Assembly (NCBI RefSeq): GCF_014656215.1
Contig: NZ_BNBZ01000001.1
Span: 372,001 to 436,000, forward strand
DNA: 64,000 nucleotides
Direction of reading: 5' to 3'
Source of the DNA: Streptomyces zaomyceticus
Lineage (GTDB): Bacteria > Actinomycetota > Actinomycetes > Streptomycetales > Streptomycetaceae
Each line of letters starts with the position of its first letter. Position 1 is the stretch's first letter. Below are positions 17,698-26,261 of the stretch, piece after piece. The notes below the pieces were generated by a model that worked only from the letters and a program-made list of their open reading frames with translations, was not told the origin of the DNA and made no database searches. The position numbers and the translations under genes are program-made.

Positions 17698-18021
17698 GGT
17701 CCCGTCCCCCACCCTGCGTTCGGTCTGCTGTCTTCTTCCGTTTCGCAACCGGTTCACGACCGGTCCGCACCATCGTGGAACGGAAAGGAGAATCCCGCCG
17801 GGGGCTGTGGACGGCCACGGAGAAGTGGACAACTCCCCCACCCGGAAGGGTGAACCGGAAGGGTGAGGCGGCAGGGTGAGGCGGAAGGGTGAGGCGGCAG
17901 GGTGAGGCGGCAGGGTGAGGCGGCAGGCTGGGACGACAGGCCCGCACTGCGGGCCGAGACGACAGGCCCGGCAAGGCAGGCTGAGGCGGCGGGCATCGCG
18001 ACCCACCACCCCACCGCCCGG
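17698..18021. other. intergenic region between dynB and ssbB with tandem repeats
   Basis: 324 bp with no credible gene. It holds the 13-bp tandem repeat at 17844-17934, an imperfect inverted pair around CAACCGGTTCACGACCGGT near 17745, and presumably the ssbB promoter, which cannot be identified with confidence by eye. Confidence 0.6.
17844..17934. repeat. seven tandem 13-bp units, consensus GGCAGGGTGAGGC
   Basis: Consecutive units start at 17844, 17857, 17870, 17883, 17896, 17909 and 17922. Units 2-6 match GG(C/A)AGGGTGAGGC exactly; the first and last are degenerate. The array lies about 150 bp upstream of the ssbB start codon and downstream of dynB. Confidence 0.9.
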
Positions 18022-20040
18022 CTACCTCCCCCGAATCCCCGTCCGGGTCGCACCCGGTCGGCCCGCCCCGGCACGGCCCCCGCCGACGATCCGTGCCGAG
18101 GGCCGCGTACCGACCACCGTCGCGTACTGCTCGCGCACCTCCCGGTAGCGCATCAGTTCCGCGGCCACCGGGTCGAGCACCCGGGCCCGGCCACAGGCCG
18201 CCGCCGCCTCGCGCAGGCGGCGTTCGGCCTCCTGCCCGTACCGCCGTGCCGGGCCCTTGACGGCTCCCTCGCAGGCCCATTCGACGAGCGGCCCGCCGAT
18301 GATGCCGCCGACCATCACCAGGACCGGCGGGAGCAGCCCCGGTTCGACGAGGCCGATGATCTGCCCCACCAGCCACAGCGCGCCGAAGATCTGCAGGAGC
18401 GTCATCACGACCTGGGCGAGGACGGCGGCGGGCCACCAGGCGGGCCGGGGCGGGCGGGCCGCCGCGTCGCCGATGGTGACCGTCAGCTCGTCCAGGGCCT
18501 CGGGGAGCCCCTCGGCCCCGCGCGCCGCCGCCTCGCGCACCGCCTGCGCCCAGGGCGTCGGCAGTCCGCGCGAGGCCTCGTCGGCGACGATCCGTACGGC
18601 CTGCTCCACCCGCTGGCGTGCCGTCAGCTCGTCCTCGGCCGGGGTGGTGAGGTGCGGGTCCGTGGAGCCGTGCTCGCGGATCCGCTCGTACCAGCGGTAG
18701 AGCCGTAGCCAGGGGGTGCCGCAGGCGCGGATGGCGCCGCGGCGCCAGACCCGTTCGGCGGCCTCGCCCGCGGCCTGGGCGCCGACGGCGACCGCGAGCC
18801 GGTCCGCGAAGGCGTCCCGGGCCCGCTCGTCGAGGCCGGGCCGTCCGTCGGCGAGATAGGCGGGGCGCAGCCGGGCGGCGGCGGCGTCGACATCGGCGGC
18901 GAGCCGGCGTTCGGGAGCGGTGCGTTCCTGGACGAATCCGGCGACCATGTCCCGCAGTTCGGGGACGCCGTCGCCGGTCAGCGCGGAGACCGCGAGGACG
19001 GTGGCGCCGGGTTCGCCGTGCTCGCCGAGCGCGACGCCGTCCTCGTCGAGGAGGCGGCGCAGGTCGTCGAGGACCAGGTCGGCGGCCTCCGTACCGAGCC
19101 GGTCGATCTGGTTGAGGACGACGAAGGTGACCTCGGCGTGCCCGGCGAGCGGTCGGAGGTAGCGCTCGTGGAGGGCGGCGTCCGCGTACTTCTCGGGGTC
19201 GACGACCCAGATGACGGCGTCGACGAGGCCGAGGACCCGGTCGACCTGGTCGCGGTGGGCGGTGACCGCCGAGTCGTGGTCGGGCAGGTCGATGAGGACG
19301 AGTCCCTGGAGTTCGGTGTCGGCGGCGCCGCCCGCGAGGGGGCGGCGCCGCAGCCGGCCGGGGACGGCGAGCCGGTCGAGCAGCCCGGCGGCGCCCTCGG
19401 ACCAGCTGAGAGCGATGGGCGCGGAGGTGGTGGGGCGGCGGAGTCCGGTCTCGGAGACGGGGACGCCGGCGAGGGCGTTGAAGAGGGTGGACTTGCCGCT
19501 GCCGGTGGCGCCGGCGATGGCGATCACGGTGTGCCGGGAGGAGAGCCGCTGTCGCGCGGCGGCCTCGTCGAGCACCCGCCCTGCCTCGGCGAGGGCCTCG
19601 CTCTCGACTCTCGTGCGGGAGAGTCCGACGAGTTCGTGGAGGGCGTCGAGGCGGCTGCGGAGGGGTCCGCCGTAGTGCCCGCCGAGGGGCGGCAGGGTGT
19701 CCTCCTCGCGCGGGCCGGTCTCCTCCGGAGGGGAGTCGGCGACGGCGGCCCGACGGCTCACGCGGCGCGCGATGAGCCCGTCGTCCCAGGGGACGCGGTC
19801 GCCGCCCTGCTCGGGCCCGGGACCGGGTCCGCCGTGCTGGGACCCGGGGCCCGGTCGGCCCTGCTCGGACCCGGGGCCCGGCCCACCCTCCCGACCCCGA
19901 CTGCTCTCCCGGTCCCGATCGATCCCACGGCCGTCCGCACGGCCGTCCCCCCGGTCGGCTCCGCTCTCGCGGTCTCCGTCGCCCCGCCGCCTCCTGCCGC
20001 CGTCCGCACCCGGACCGGCATCGCCTTCGACGTTCACCAC
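18022..20040 (-). CDS. dynB: dynamin-like GTPase with C-terminal membrane segments (DynB-like)
   Basis: 672 residues from GTG 20040, one base after the dynA stop. The first about 95 residues are a disordered Gly/Arg/Asp/Pro-rich extension. G1 is GATGSGKST (177-185), G3 is DLPDHDS (251-257), G4 is NQID (310-313) and a G5-like SAL is near 351. Two strongly hydrophobic stretches near the C-terminus (VLAQVVMTLLQIFGALWLVGQIIG and LPPVLVMVGGIIGGPLVEW) anchor it in the membrane. Streptomyces DynA and DynB are adjacent dynamin-like proteins that stabilise FtsZ rings in sporulation septa, DynB being the membrane-bound partner. The symbol rests on this architecture and pairing, not on an alignment. Confidence 0.8.
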   Translation of the reverse strand: MVNVEGDAGPGADGGRRRRGDGDRESGADRGDGRADGRGIDRDRESSRGREGGPGPGSEQGRPGPGSQHGGPGPGPEQGGDRVPWDDGLIARRVSRRAAVADSPPEETGPREEDTLPPLGGHYGGPLRSRLDALHELVGLSRTRVESEALAEAGRVLDEAAARQRLSSRHTVIAIAGATGSGKSTLFNALAGVPVSETGLRRPTTSAPIALSWSEGAAGLLDRLAVPGRLRRRPLAGGAADTELQGLVLIDLPDHDSAVTAHRDQVDRVLGLVDAVIWVVDPEKYADAALHERYLRPLAGHAEVTFVVLNQIDRLGTEAADLVLDDLRRLLDEDGVALGEHGEPGATVLAVSALTGDGVPELRDMVAGFVQERTAPERRLAADVDAAAARLRPAYLADGRPGLDERARDAFADRLAVAVGAQAAGEAAERVWRRGAIRACGTPWLRLYRWYERIREHGSTDPHLTTPAEDELTARQRVEQAVRIVADEASRGLPTPWAQAVREAAARGAEGLPEALDELTVTIGDAAARPPRPAWWPAAVLAQVVMTLLQIFGALWLVGQIIGLVEPGLLPPVLVMVGGIIGGPLVEWACEGAVKGPARRYGQEAERRLREAAAACGRARVLDPVAAELMRYREVREQYATVVGTRPSARIVGGGRAGAGRPGATRTGIRGR

Positions 20041-20041
20041 G

Positions 20042-21661
20042 TCACTTCTCCTTCTGCAGTACGGAGAGCGCGGCGATCAGCTCCGCCTGCGGCTCGGGGG
20101 TCACGTCGAGCGCCTGGAGGGGCGCGAGGCGCCGGTCGCGTTCGGCGTGCAGGACACGGTCGACGTACATGAGGACGAGTTCGCCGCCCTTGTCGCGCAG
20201 CCGCAGGGCCGCCTGGGCGCCGAGGAGTTCGGCGAGGCGTTCGCCCGCGGGCCGGGTGCGCCGGCCGCCGAGGAGGGCGGCGGCAAGGAGGGCGGCGACG
20301 GTGTCGGCGTCGGGCAGGGCCGTACGGGAGGTGGAGGGGCGCTCCACGGTCCGCACCTCCTCCTCGGCCAGTTCTTCGAGGACGCGGCGCCAGCGCCGCA
20401 CCTCCACGCCGATCCGCTCCGCCGCCTCGCGGTCGCCGCCGGGCGGCACGGGGCCGAGGGCCTCGGAGGCGGGCTCGCGGCGCCACTTCTCCCGGACCTG
20501 CTCCTCGGCGGCGGAGACGGCGCAGTGGAGGAGGGCCGCGAGGGACTCGACGATGGCGTCGAGGAGTTCGTCGGCGGTGCTGTCGCGGGGGTAGCCGCGC
20601 CAGCGGGTGCGGGCGTCCCCGGCGAGGACGGCGCCGCGGCCCAGCTCCTTGCGGACCCGCTTGGCCTGTTCGCCGTACGCGGCCTCGACGGCGCCGCCGA
20701 GACGGACGGCGGCGGCGTACTGCGTGGCGACCGCGGCGGCGAGCTCGGGGAGTCGGGTGTCGAGGGAGTCGATGACGCCGGTGGCGGTCCGGTCGGCGGC
20801 CTGCTGGCGGGCGGCGGGATCCTGGGCGCGGTGGGCGAGCCAGCCGCGCAGGGCGGCGACGGCGGAGTCGGGGAGCAACCCGCTGCCGCCGTCGGCGGAC
20901 TCGGGGAGCTCGGGGATGGTGAAGCGGGGAACGTCGCCGAGGCCCGCCTTGTCGAGCAGCGCCTCGTACTGGCGGGAGACCTCGCCGATGACCTGGTGGG
21001 GGACGCGGTCGAGGACGGTGACGAGGGTGGCGTCGTACTCCTTGGCGGTACGGAGGAGGTGCCAGGGCACGGCGTCGGCGTACCGCGACGCGGTCGTGAC
21101 CATCACCCAGATGTCGGCGGCGCAGATCAACTCGGAGGCGAGGAGCCGGTTCTCGACGACGAGGGAGTCGATGTCGGGCGCGTCGAGGAGGGCGAGTCCC
21201 CGGGGCATGGAGGAGGCCGTCTCGACGCGCAGGGCGTTCTCCTCGGGGAGCGGCTCGTCGGCGGGGTGGTCCTGGTCGGCCTGGGGCAGCCAGACGCGGG
21301 TGAGCTGGGGAAGGACGCGCATCCCGGCGAACCAGTGGTGGTCCTCGGGGTGGCAGACGAGCACAGGTGTGCGGGTGGTGGGCCGGAGCACGCCCGACTC
21401 GCTGACGCGCCGTCCCACAAGGGAGTTGACGAGTGTGGACTTGCCGGCCCCGGTGGATCCGCCGATGACGGCGAGGAGCGGGGCGTCGGGATCCTTGAGC
21501 CTGGGCACCAGGTAGTCGTCGAGCTGGGCGAGCAGCTCGGCTCTGGTCTGCCGGGCGCGTGGTGTGTCGGGAAGGGGCAGGGGGAGACGCACGGCGGCGA
21601 CACGGTCGCGCAGGGCGGAGAGTGCGTCGATCAGCTGAGGCCGTTCGTCCAAGGTCACCAC
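20042..21661 (-). CDS. dynA: dynamin-like GTPase without membrane segments (DynA-like)
   Basis: 539 residues from GTG 21661; a second in-frame GTG follows immediately. G1 is [10 protein letters not shown] (67-76), the switch-1 Thr lies in RPTTRTPV, G3 is DAPDIDS (160-166), and the fourth strand [10 protein letters not shown] replaces the usual NKxD. The C-terminal half is almost entirely helical and rich in Ala, Arg and Glu, as expected for a stalk. There is no membrane helix. It is first in the two-gene unit with dynB. In Streptomyces the DynA/DynB pair acts at sporulation septa; DynA reaches the membrane through DynB. Upstream sequence (21662-21740) is unusually AT-rich for this genome and probably holds the promoter. 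Confidence 0.8.
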   Translation of the reverse strand: MVTLDERPQLIDALSALRDRVAAVRLPLPLPDTPRARQTRAELLAQLDDYLVPRLKDPDAPLLAVIGGSTGAGKSTLVNSLVGRRVSESGVLRPTTRTPVLVCHPEDHHWFAGMRVLPQLTRVWLPQADQDHPADEPLPEENALRVETASSMPRGLALLDAPDIDSLVVENRLLASELICAADIWVMVTTASRYADAVPWHLLRTAKEYDATLVTVLDRVPHQVIGEVSRQYEALLDKAGLGDVPRFTIPELPESADGGSGLLPDSAVAALRGWLAHRAQDPAARQQAADRTATGVIDSLDTRLPELAAAVATQYAAAVRLGGAVEAAYGEQAKRVRKELGRGAVLAGDARTRWRGYPRDSTADELLDAIVESLAALLHCAVSAAEEQVREKWRREPASEALGPVPPGGDREAAERIGVEVRRWRRVLEELAEEEVRTVERPSTSRTALPDADTVAALLAAALLGGRRTRPAGERLAELLGAQAALRLRDKGGELVLMYVDRVLHAERDRRLAPLQALDVTPEPQAELIAALSVLQKEK

Positions 21662-21954
21662 ATGCGAAGAATGCCCAATTTATGAGTGTTTTTGAAGCCT
21701 ATTACGGCCCTGCGCGCCGAAGAGAGGGGTGGTGACCGGAAGCTCAGGCATAACGAGTGCACAACACCCGCCCCGAGCGGTGCGAAAAGCGCTGCGCGAA
21801 TCGCACCTGCCTGCGATTATCGTTCCGCTTCACCGAACCTCCACATCGTGCCACGCAGGTGAAGCAACCGGGCCAAGGGGATCGGAGCCCTATCCTTGTC
21901 CCGACAGGCCACACCCCACCCAAAAGGGGCTCCTGGCCACACGGCCACCACCCG
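21662..21954. other. intergenic region between dynA and tRNA-Arg
   Basis: 293 bp without a convincing gene. The left 80 bp are AT-rich (dynA promoter side). A TATCCT-like -10 element for the tRNA may lie near 21890, about 60 bp upstream of the mature 5' end. Short frames here lack ribosome sites. Confidence 0.5.
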
Positions 21955-22027
21955 GCCCCCGTAGCTCAGTGGATAGAGCAGGTGCCTTCTAAGCACTTGG
22001 CCGCAGGTTCGAGTCCTGCCGGGGGCG
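21955..22027 (+). tRNA. tRNA-Arg (anticodon TCT)
   Basis: 73-nt cloverleaf. The acceptor GCCCCCG (21955-21961) pairs with CGGGGGC (22020-22026), with G22027 as discriminator. D arm is GCTC/GAGC with loop AGTGGATA. Anticodon stem is GGTGC/GCACT with loop C-T-TCT-A-A. T arm is GCAGG/CCTGC with loop TTCGAGT. CCA is not encoded. A strong terminator follows. Confidence 0.97.
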
Positions 22028-22037
22028 CTCCGCGATA

Positions 22038-22062
22038 GACCCTCCTTCGGGAGGGTCTTTTT
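22038..22062 (+). terminator. Rho-independent terminator of the tRNA-Arg gene
   Basis: GACCCTCC (22038-22045), TTCG tetraloop, GGAGGGTC (22050-22057) and TTTTT (22058-22062). A textbook intrinsic terminator 10 bp after the tRNA, one of only two hairpins in the window followed by a clear T-run. Confidence 0.95.
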
Positions 22063-22303
22063 GCTGGTCGGGGGCGCGCTCCGGGACCTGTTCCGGAGAC
22101 GGCAGGGCTGGGCGGCTCCCCCGCCCTCTCGGCCTCGGCCGCGGTCGCCGCCGGGGCGTCGGCGTCGAGCCGGTTCGTCAGGCAGGTGTGCCGGAGATCG
22201 TCCACGCGCCGCCCGAGCGGGGGCCCGAACTCGTACCGGGTGGGCGCTTCCCTCTCCATGAAAAGCACTGTTCGAACGGCTTCGCCCGGGCCAGGATGCG
22301 GTC

Positions 22304-22558
22304 ATGCGACGCCCCGACCTCTCCTACGACCAGCCCTCCGCCATCGGCGCGCTCATGCACCTCGACGCCCGGCTGGGCGCCGATCGGGCCTCCCGATTCC
22401 TGGCTGCGGACGGCCTCTGGCACCAGTGGATCGACGGACCGCCCCACAAGGAGCACCACACCACCCCGGACAACTATCGCGGAGCCATCGACGAACTGTG
22501 CGGCTTCGTCGACGAGAGCGCCGAGCACTGCCCGCCGAGGTGTCGGACACGGATGTGA
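22304..22558 (+). CDS. small hypothetical protein, coupled to Imm21-like gene
   Basis: 84 residues from ATG 22304, weak AGGA at 22293-22296. The sequence is soluble and alpha-helical (ALMHLDARLGADRASRFLAADGLWHQWIDG) with a Cys-rich tail (HCPPRCRTRM). The TGA overlaps the next ATG (TGATG at 22556-22560). No domain is recognised. Third-position GC bias supports coding. It could be a partner of the immunity-like protein downstream. A frameshifted fusion with it is also possible but not supported by the well-placed overlap. Confidence 0.65.
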   Translation: MRRPDLSYDQPSAIGALMHLDARLGADRASRFLAADGLWHQWIDGPPHKEHHTTPDNYRGAIDELCGFVDESAEHCPPRCRTRM

Positions 22559-23055
22559 TGATCCGCCGCATGACCACCTGGCTGCACAGCACCGACTTCG
22601 CCCGCTACGCGCTCATCCCGGAGGAGATCCTTCCGGCATGGGAAGGGACCGAGGCGGACGAGGTGATCGACGCGTACGTCTCGGCGCTGCGGCCGGCGGG
22701 CCACGACATCCTCACTCTCGGCGCCGAGCCCCTGTCCGTCACCTGGATCGCCGAGTCCCTCACGTTCGCACGCTGGTGCCATGCCGACGACGACACGGGG
22801 CTGATCCCGGCCGTCCACGCCGCCGCGACCGCGGACGGCTGGAAGGACGTCCTCTCCCTGACACTCGGAGGCCGATACGTACTGGCCGACGCCGCCTACG
22901 AGGCGGACAGGATCCTCGCCTCGCTGCGGGACGCGCACCGACCGGCGGAGGCACTTCGTGTCGAACTGCCACCGGGCCGCTACCGCGTCCAGTCCCTCAC
23001 CATCGATCCCGACCCGAACACACGGTTCATGCTGGACCGGTTGCTGCCCGAATAG
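22558..23055 (+). CDS. Imm21-like immunity protein
   Basis: 165 residues from ATG 22558; Met5 (22570) is an alternative start. The pattern follows the Imm21 family of polymorphic-toxin immunity proteins: an N-terminal aromatic segment, YALIPEEILPAWEG, a central beta stretch ending LTFARW, and a C-terminal VELPPGRYRVQSLTIDPDPNTRFMLDRL. Such proteins neutralise secreted toxins delivered between kin cells. No toxin gene is seen in the window, so this appears to be an orphan immunity gene. The family call is from memory of the motif layout and needs a profile search. Confidence 0.68.
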   Translation: MIRRMTTWLHSTDFARYALIPEEILPAWEGTEADEVIDAYVSALRPAGHDILTLGAEPLSVTWIAESLTFARWCHADDDTGLIPAVHAAATADGWKDVLSLTLGGRYVLADAAYEADRILASLRDAHRPAEALRVELPPGRYRVQSLTIDPDPNTRFMLDRLLPE

Positions 23056-23095
23056 TCGGTCGGCTCGCAGGTCCTCCCTCTGATGGGATGCGGTC

Positions 23096-23632
23096 ATGTA
23101 CTACGGCGACCTCAGCCCCTACGCCTACTCCACCCCGGAGGAGGGCGACAACTTCACCGAAGTCGAGACCGGCACGCGGTTCGTCACCGCCCGGTGCGCC
23201 TACCAGCGTCTCAACGTCGGCTGGCTGGAGACGGGACGGCCCTGGACGGCCGGTCCGGCACCCGCGGAGTTCACCTCCAAGCTGCTGACGGTGCTGAAGA
23301 CGCAGGGCGTGAACGAGACCCTCGGTCTCCACGAGTGCGACCTGTGCGCCGAACCGCTCGACGACGCCCACCCCTGGGACGTGCCCCGGCCGGGGCACCG
23401 GCGCGCGAGCGCCGGCACGGGCGAGATACGGGTGCCCGGGGCGCCGGGAACGGCCTACGCGGCCCCCTCTCTGATCGGGCACTACGTCCTCGACCACAGC
23501 TACCTGCCGCCCCGGGAGTTCATCGACGCCGTCCTCGCCTTCGACCTCCGGGACCGCTCGACCGCCTACCCCTGGATCGCGTTCCCCTGGATCCCCGACG
23601 ACGACGAGCTGTACGACGCCGCGAACGAGTGA
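23096..23632 (+). CDS. conserved hypothetical protein (DUF7919-like)
   Basis: 178 residues from ATG 23096. It begins MYYGDLSPYAYSTPEEG and contains a HECDLC putative metal-binding pair in the middle (residues 79-84), GEIRVPGAPGTAYAAPSLIGHYVLDHSYLPPREFIDAVL and an acidic C-terminus. Streptomyces genomes carry many short paralogues with the DLSPY start and the EIRVPG...YAAP...HY core, often near toxin or immunity genes. The function is unknown. It lies 40 bp after the Imm21-like gene on the same strand. Confidence 0.75.
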   Translation: MYYGDLSPYAYSTPEEGDNFTEVETGTRFVTARCAYQRLNVGWLETGRPWTAGPAPAEFTSKLLTVLKTQGVNETLGLHECDLCAEPLDDAHPWDVPRPGHRRASAGTGEIRVPGAPGTAYAAPSLIGHYVLDHSYLPPREFIDAVLAFDLRDRSTAYPWIAFPWIPDDDELYDAANE

Positions 23633-23660
23633 CGGCCCCCGCCGGCGGCGGGGGCCGTCA
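23632..23660. terminator. bidirectional hairpin between convergent genes
   Basis: A perfect GACGGCCCCCGCC / GGCGGGGGCCGTC stem with a 3-nt loop fills the space between the plus-strand stop at 23632 and the minus-strand stop at 23666. It would terminate both genes. No T-run. Confidence 0.75.
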
Positions 23661-23665
23661 GGTTG

Positions 23666-24988
23666 TCAGCGGAGCGGGCGCGGGAGACTTACCCGGACCA
23701 GGGTGGTCTCCACGTCGCTGTCGACGAGGCGGCCGTTCGCGTCGAAGGCCCCGGGGCCATCCGTCATGCCGAAGTCGTTGTCGTTGAGGAGGGCCAGGGT
23801 CGAGGAGCCTTCCAGCGCGATTCCCTCGATCTTGCCGGGGACTCCCTCGACCGTGTTGAAGTCGATCACCAGGCGCTTGCTCAGGAGCGGCGCGTCGGTG
23901 GCCTGTTCCAGCGTGGGGGTGGCCGTGGTGTCCCAGGGCGAGCCGAGGATGTCGGCGCCGCGGCGGAGGCGTACCTCGTAGACGCGGGAGGACTTGTCGG
24001 TGCGCTCCTGGACGAGGAGGCGGTCGCCGCCGAGTGCCACGATCGAGGAGATCTTCAGTTCGGACGTCTTCGTCTGGCCGGGCTCGACGACGCCGACCGG
24101 GTCGAAGCCGTAGGCGTACTCGGCCGTGACCCGGTTCTTGCGGGGCGAGAAGCGCAGCAGCCGGGTCGTGCGGGAGTCCTCGCCCGCGGTCTTGTCGGGG
24201 TTGAGCAGCGGGCTCTGCAGCGCCATGACCAGGTCGCCGTCGGGGAGCAGCGCGAGGCCCTCGAAGCCGCGGTTGACCTTGCGCTTGAGGAAGACCGCCG
24301 GGAGCGACTCGATCACCGGGTAGTCGGTGCCGGTCAGACCGAGTCCCGCGGGGACGTGGCGGGCCAGGACCCGGCCCTTGGCGGAGACGTGCACGAGCGA
24401 GGGGCCGTACTCGTCCACCAGCCAGAAGCCGCCGTCCCTGTCCCGTACGAGACCCTCGGTGTCGAGGCCGTTCGGGTTGTACGCGAGCGGGGTCGTGGCG
24501 CTGTAGTCGTACGGGGCCTCGTCGCGGCCCGGCTGGTTCGGCAGGCCGGTGACGGGGGCGCCGGAGGCCGTGGTGAGCGGGATGGACTTCAGGACCTCGA
24601 TGCGGCCGCCGACCGCGCGGACCTTCACGATCGCCGGGTCGAAGCCGGGGACCGGGAAGGTGCGCCGCTTGTCCTTGCCCACCGCTATCTGGCCGTTGGG
24701 ACCCCGGTCGGTGACCGTCCAGTACTCGCCGCGCCGCTCGGCCGGGTACAGGTCGCTGCCGATGCCGCCCAGGTCGACGTTCCGGTCGTCGGCGACGCTT
24801 CCGGGCAGCAGGCGGTTGCTGAAGCCGGCCAGCGGGATGTCCGGCAGGGTCGAGGTGGAGACGACCCGGGCTGCGGAGTGGTGCCGCGCCGGCTCCGCCT
24901 CGGCCGTACCCATGACCACCGAGAGCGCGAGCGCGGTGGACAGCGGCAGGACCACGACGGCAGGCCGGCGCAGGAGGCGCGGATTCAT
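23666..24988 (-). CDS. secreted phytase-like esterase-family protein
   Basis: 440 residues from ATG 24988 with AAGGGAG upstream. Signal peptide: RRPAVVVLPLSTALALSVVMGTAEA. The remainder is a beta-propeller-like repeat fold of the phytase-like (esterase-like activity of phytase) family: GGIGSDLYPAERRGEYWTVTDRGPNG, LDTEGLVRDRDGGFWLVDEYGPSLVHVSAKG, RGFEGLALLPDGDLVMALQSPL and KIEGIALEGSSTLALLNDNDFG. The D-E-Y-G-P and N-D-N-D-F motifs are typical. Predicted extracytoplasmic hydrolase; substrate unknown. It precedes no obvious partner and is separated by 241 bp from the upstream CYTH gene. Confidence 0.85.
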   Translation of the reverse strand: MNPRLLRRPAVVVLPLSTALALSVVMGTAEAEPARHHSAARVVSTSTLPDIPLAGFSNRLLPGSVADDRNVDLGGIGSDLYPAERRGEYWTVTDRGPNGQIAVGKDKRRTFPVPGFDPAIVKVRAVGGRIEVLKSIPLTTASGAPVTGLPNQPGRDEAPYDYSATTPLAYNPNGLDTEGLVRDRDGGFWLVDEYGPSLVHVSAKGRVLARHVPAGLGLTGTDYPVIESLPAVFLKRKVNRGFEGLALLPDGDLVMALQSPLLNPDKTAGEDSRTTRLLRFSPRKNRVTAEYAYGFDPVGVVEPGQTKTSELKISSIVALGGDRLLVQERTDKSSRVYEVRLRRGADILGSPWDTTATPTLEQATDAPLLSKRLVIDFNTVEGVPGKIEGIALEGSSTLALLNDNDFGMTDGPGAFDANGRLVDSDVETTLVRVSLPRPLR

Positions 24989-25229
24989 CTGAACTCCCTT
25001 TGAACACATGGATGTCGCCCGTGGAGGCGCCTCATGGTCCAATTCCGGCCACAACGGTGGGCGTCCTGTGTGCGACGGCGAGGGGAGTCCTGGGTGAACG
25101 GGTGACTCGGGGCGGCCGAACCGACCGAGCCGGGCGCACGCCCGCGCCCGGTGCGCCCGCCCGCGCCCGGTGCGCCTCCCGGTCCGGTCGGTGTCCTCGA
25201 TGACCGTGACCTCGGTGACTTCGGTGCGC
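24989..25229. other. intergenic region with 17-bp direct repeat and GC hairpins
   Basis: 241 bp between two minus-strand secreted-protein genes. CCCGCGCCCGGTGCGCC occurs at 25141-25157 and 25160-25176. Flanking CCGACCG and CGGTCGG arms could fold the whole block into a terminator-like structure for the upstream CYTH gene. Confidence 0.55.
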
Positions 25230-26096
25230 TCAGTAGCGGTCGAGGATCAGCTGCGTCTTGAGGATGTCCCCGTGGTACAACCAGCCGTTGGCCTCGGCGA
25301 CGGCGATCGCGTCCCCGTGCAGGTCGGCCGCGTCGGCGTACGAGTCGGTCTTGAGCGACAGCTCGACCACGTACTCCGTGCCCGTCCCGCTCGCGCCGAC
25401 GACAGGCAGCACCTCGATGCTCGCGTCGTCCGAGGCTCCCCAGGCGCCGCCGTACACCTTCGCGGTCACCGGGCCGTGCGCGCGCGAGGCCTGGAGGGTG
25501 TCCGCGCCCCAGCCGGCGCCGCGCCAGTCCTCCAGCTTGCCGGGGATGTCGTTGACCAGCCAGCCGCGGCCGGTGGTGCTCGTCGGCAGCGAGGTGCCCG
25601 AGTAGCCCTTGGCGCTGTGGCTCTTCTCGTTGCTGAAGCTGAGCGTCTGCTTGGCGTAGCCCCAGTCGACCTCGGCCTCGTAGTTGGTGTCGCCGCTGTC
25701 GAATCCGGCGGCGTTGGCCGTGGTGAGCGCGGCGTCGATGTCTCCGCCGGTGACGGGGAAACGCTTCTTGTACGTCTCCTCGAAGGAGGAGCCGTCCTTG
25801 TGGCGGAGGCGGACGCTCCACCCCTCGGCGTCGAGCGCCAGGGCGTCGGTGTCGTAGTAGCTGTACGAGCGGGCCTTGGCCGAACCGGTGATCCCGAACG
25901 CGGACCTGACCGCCGCGCTCGGGGCGTGGGAGGCGTCGAGCGCCGCAGCGGTGAGGTTGATCTTCACCTCGTACGTCGGGACGGCGTTGCTGGCGGCGTA
26001 CGCGGGCGAGGTCGGGGCGAGGAGCGCGACGGCGACGGCGAGCGCGACGGCGGAACCGGCGGCGGCCGGGCGCGTGGCCCGGGAGGTGAAGGTCAT
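25230..26096 (-). CDS. secreted CYTH-domain protein
   Basis: 288 residues from ATG 26096. Signal peptide: AGSAVALAVAVALLAPTSPAYA. The mature part begins with the CYTH signature strand YEVKINLT (the E-x-K part of ExExK) and later has WSVRLRHKDGSSFEETYKKRFP, ETYKKR being the basic tunnel strand of CYTH/triphosphate-tunnel enzymes. YEAEVDWGYAKQTLSF, IEVLPV and YVVELSLKTDS supply further acidic and basic strands. Cytoplasmic CYTH enzymes act on triphosphates or thiamine triphosphate. A secreted version is unusual and its role is unknown. Confidence 0.75.
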   Translation of the reverse strand: MTFTSRATRPAAAGSAVALAVAVALLAPTSPAYAASNAVPTYEVKINLTAAALDASHAPSAAVRSAFGITGSAKARSYSYYDTDALALDAEGWSVRLRHKDGSSFEETYKKRFPVTGGDIDAALTTANAAGFDSGDTNYEAEVDWGYAKQTLSFSNEKSHSAKGYSGTSLPTSTTGRGWLVNDIPGKLEDWRGAGWGADTLQASRAHGPVTAKVYGGAWGASDDASIEVLPVVGASGTGTEYVVELSLKTDSYADAADLHGDAIAVAEANGWLYHGDILKTQLILDRY

Positions 26097-26183
26097 GCGG
26101 CGATGGTCACGAGGGCGGGTGAGGTCCGCGTGTCCCCCGGACGTGGGTTCGGTGAACCGGCGACGTCCAGAACGCGCCCGCGC

Positions 26184-26261
26184 CCGTGCGACGCGCCTCC
26201 GCGCAGCGCGATGCCCTCCGCGCCGTGCACCGCATCTCCGCGCCGTGCGACGCGCCTCCGC
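26184..26261. repeat. 59-bp-spaced direct repeat upstream of the AlkZ-like gene
   Basis: The 19-mer CCGTGCGACGCGCCTCCGC occurs at 26184-26202 and 26243-26261, with a degenerate copy between (CCGTGCACCGCATCTCCGC, 26223-26241). The array lies in the 254-bp divergent spacer between the CYTH and AlkZ-like genes. Confidence 0.8.

Noticed and set aside
17698..18009. An N-terminal extension of the SSB through the 13-bp tandem repeats (about 100 extra residues).
   Set aside because: The extension is repeat-encoded Pro/Leu/His sequence unlike any SSB, while ATG 17697 gives the canonical OB-fold N-terminus.
21955..23632. tRNA-Arg as an attachment site of an integrated element.
   Set aside because: No integrase, excisionase or duplicated tRNA 3' end was found downstream within the window; kept only as a possible accessory hotspot.
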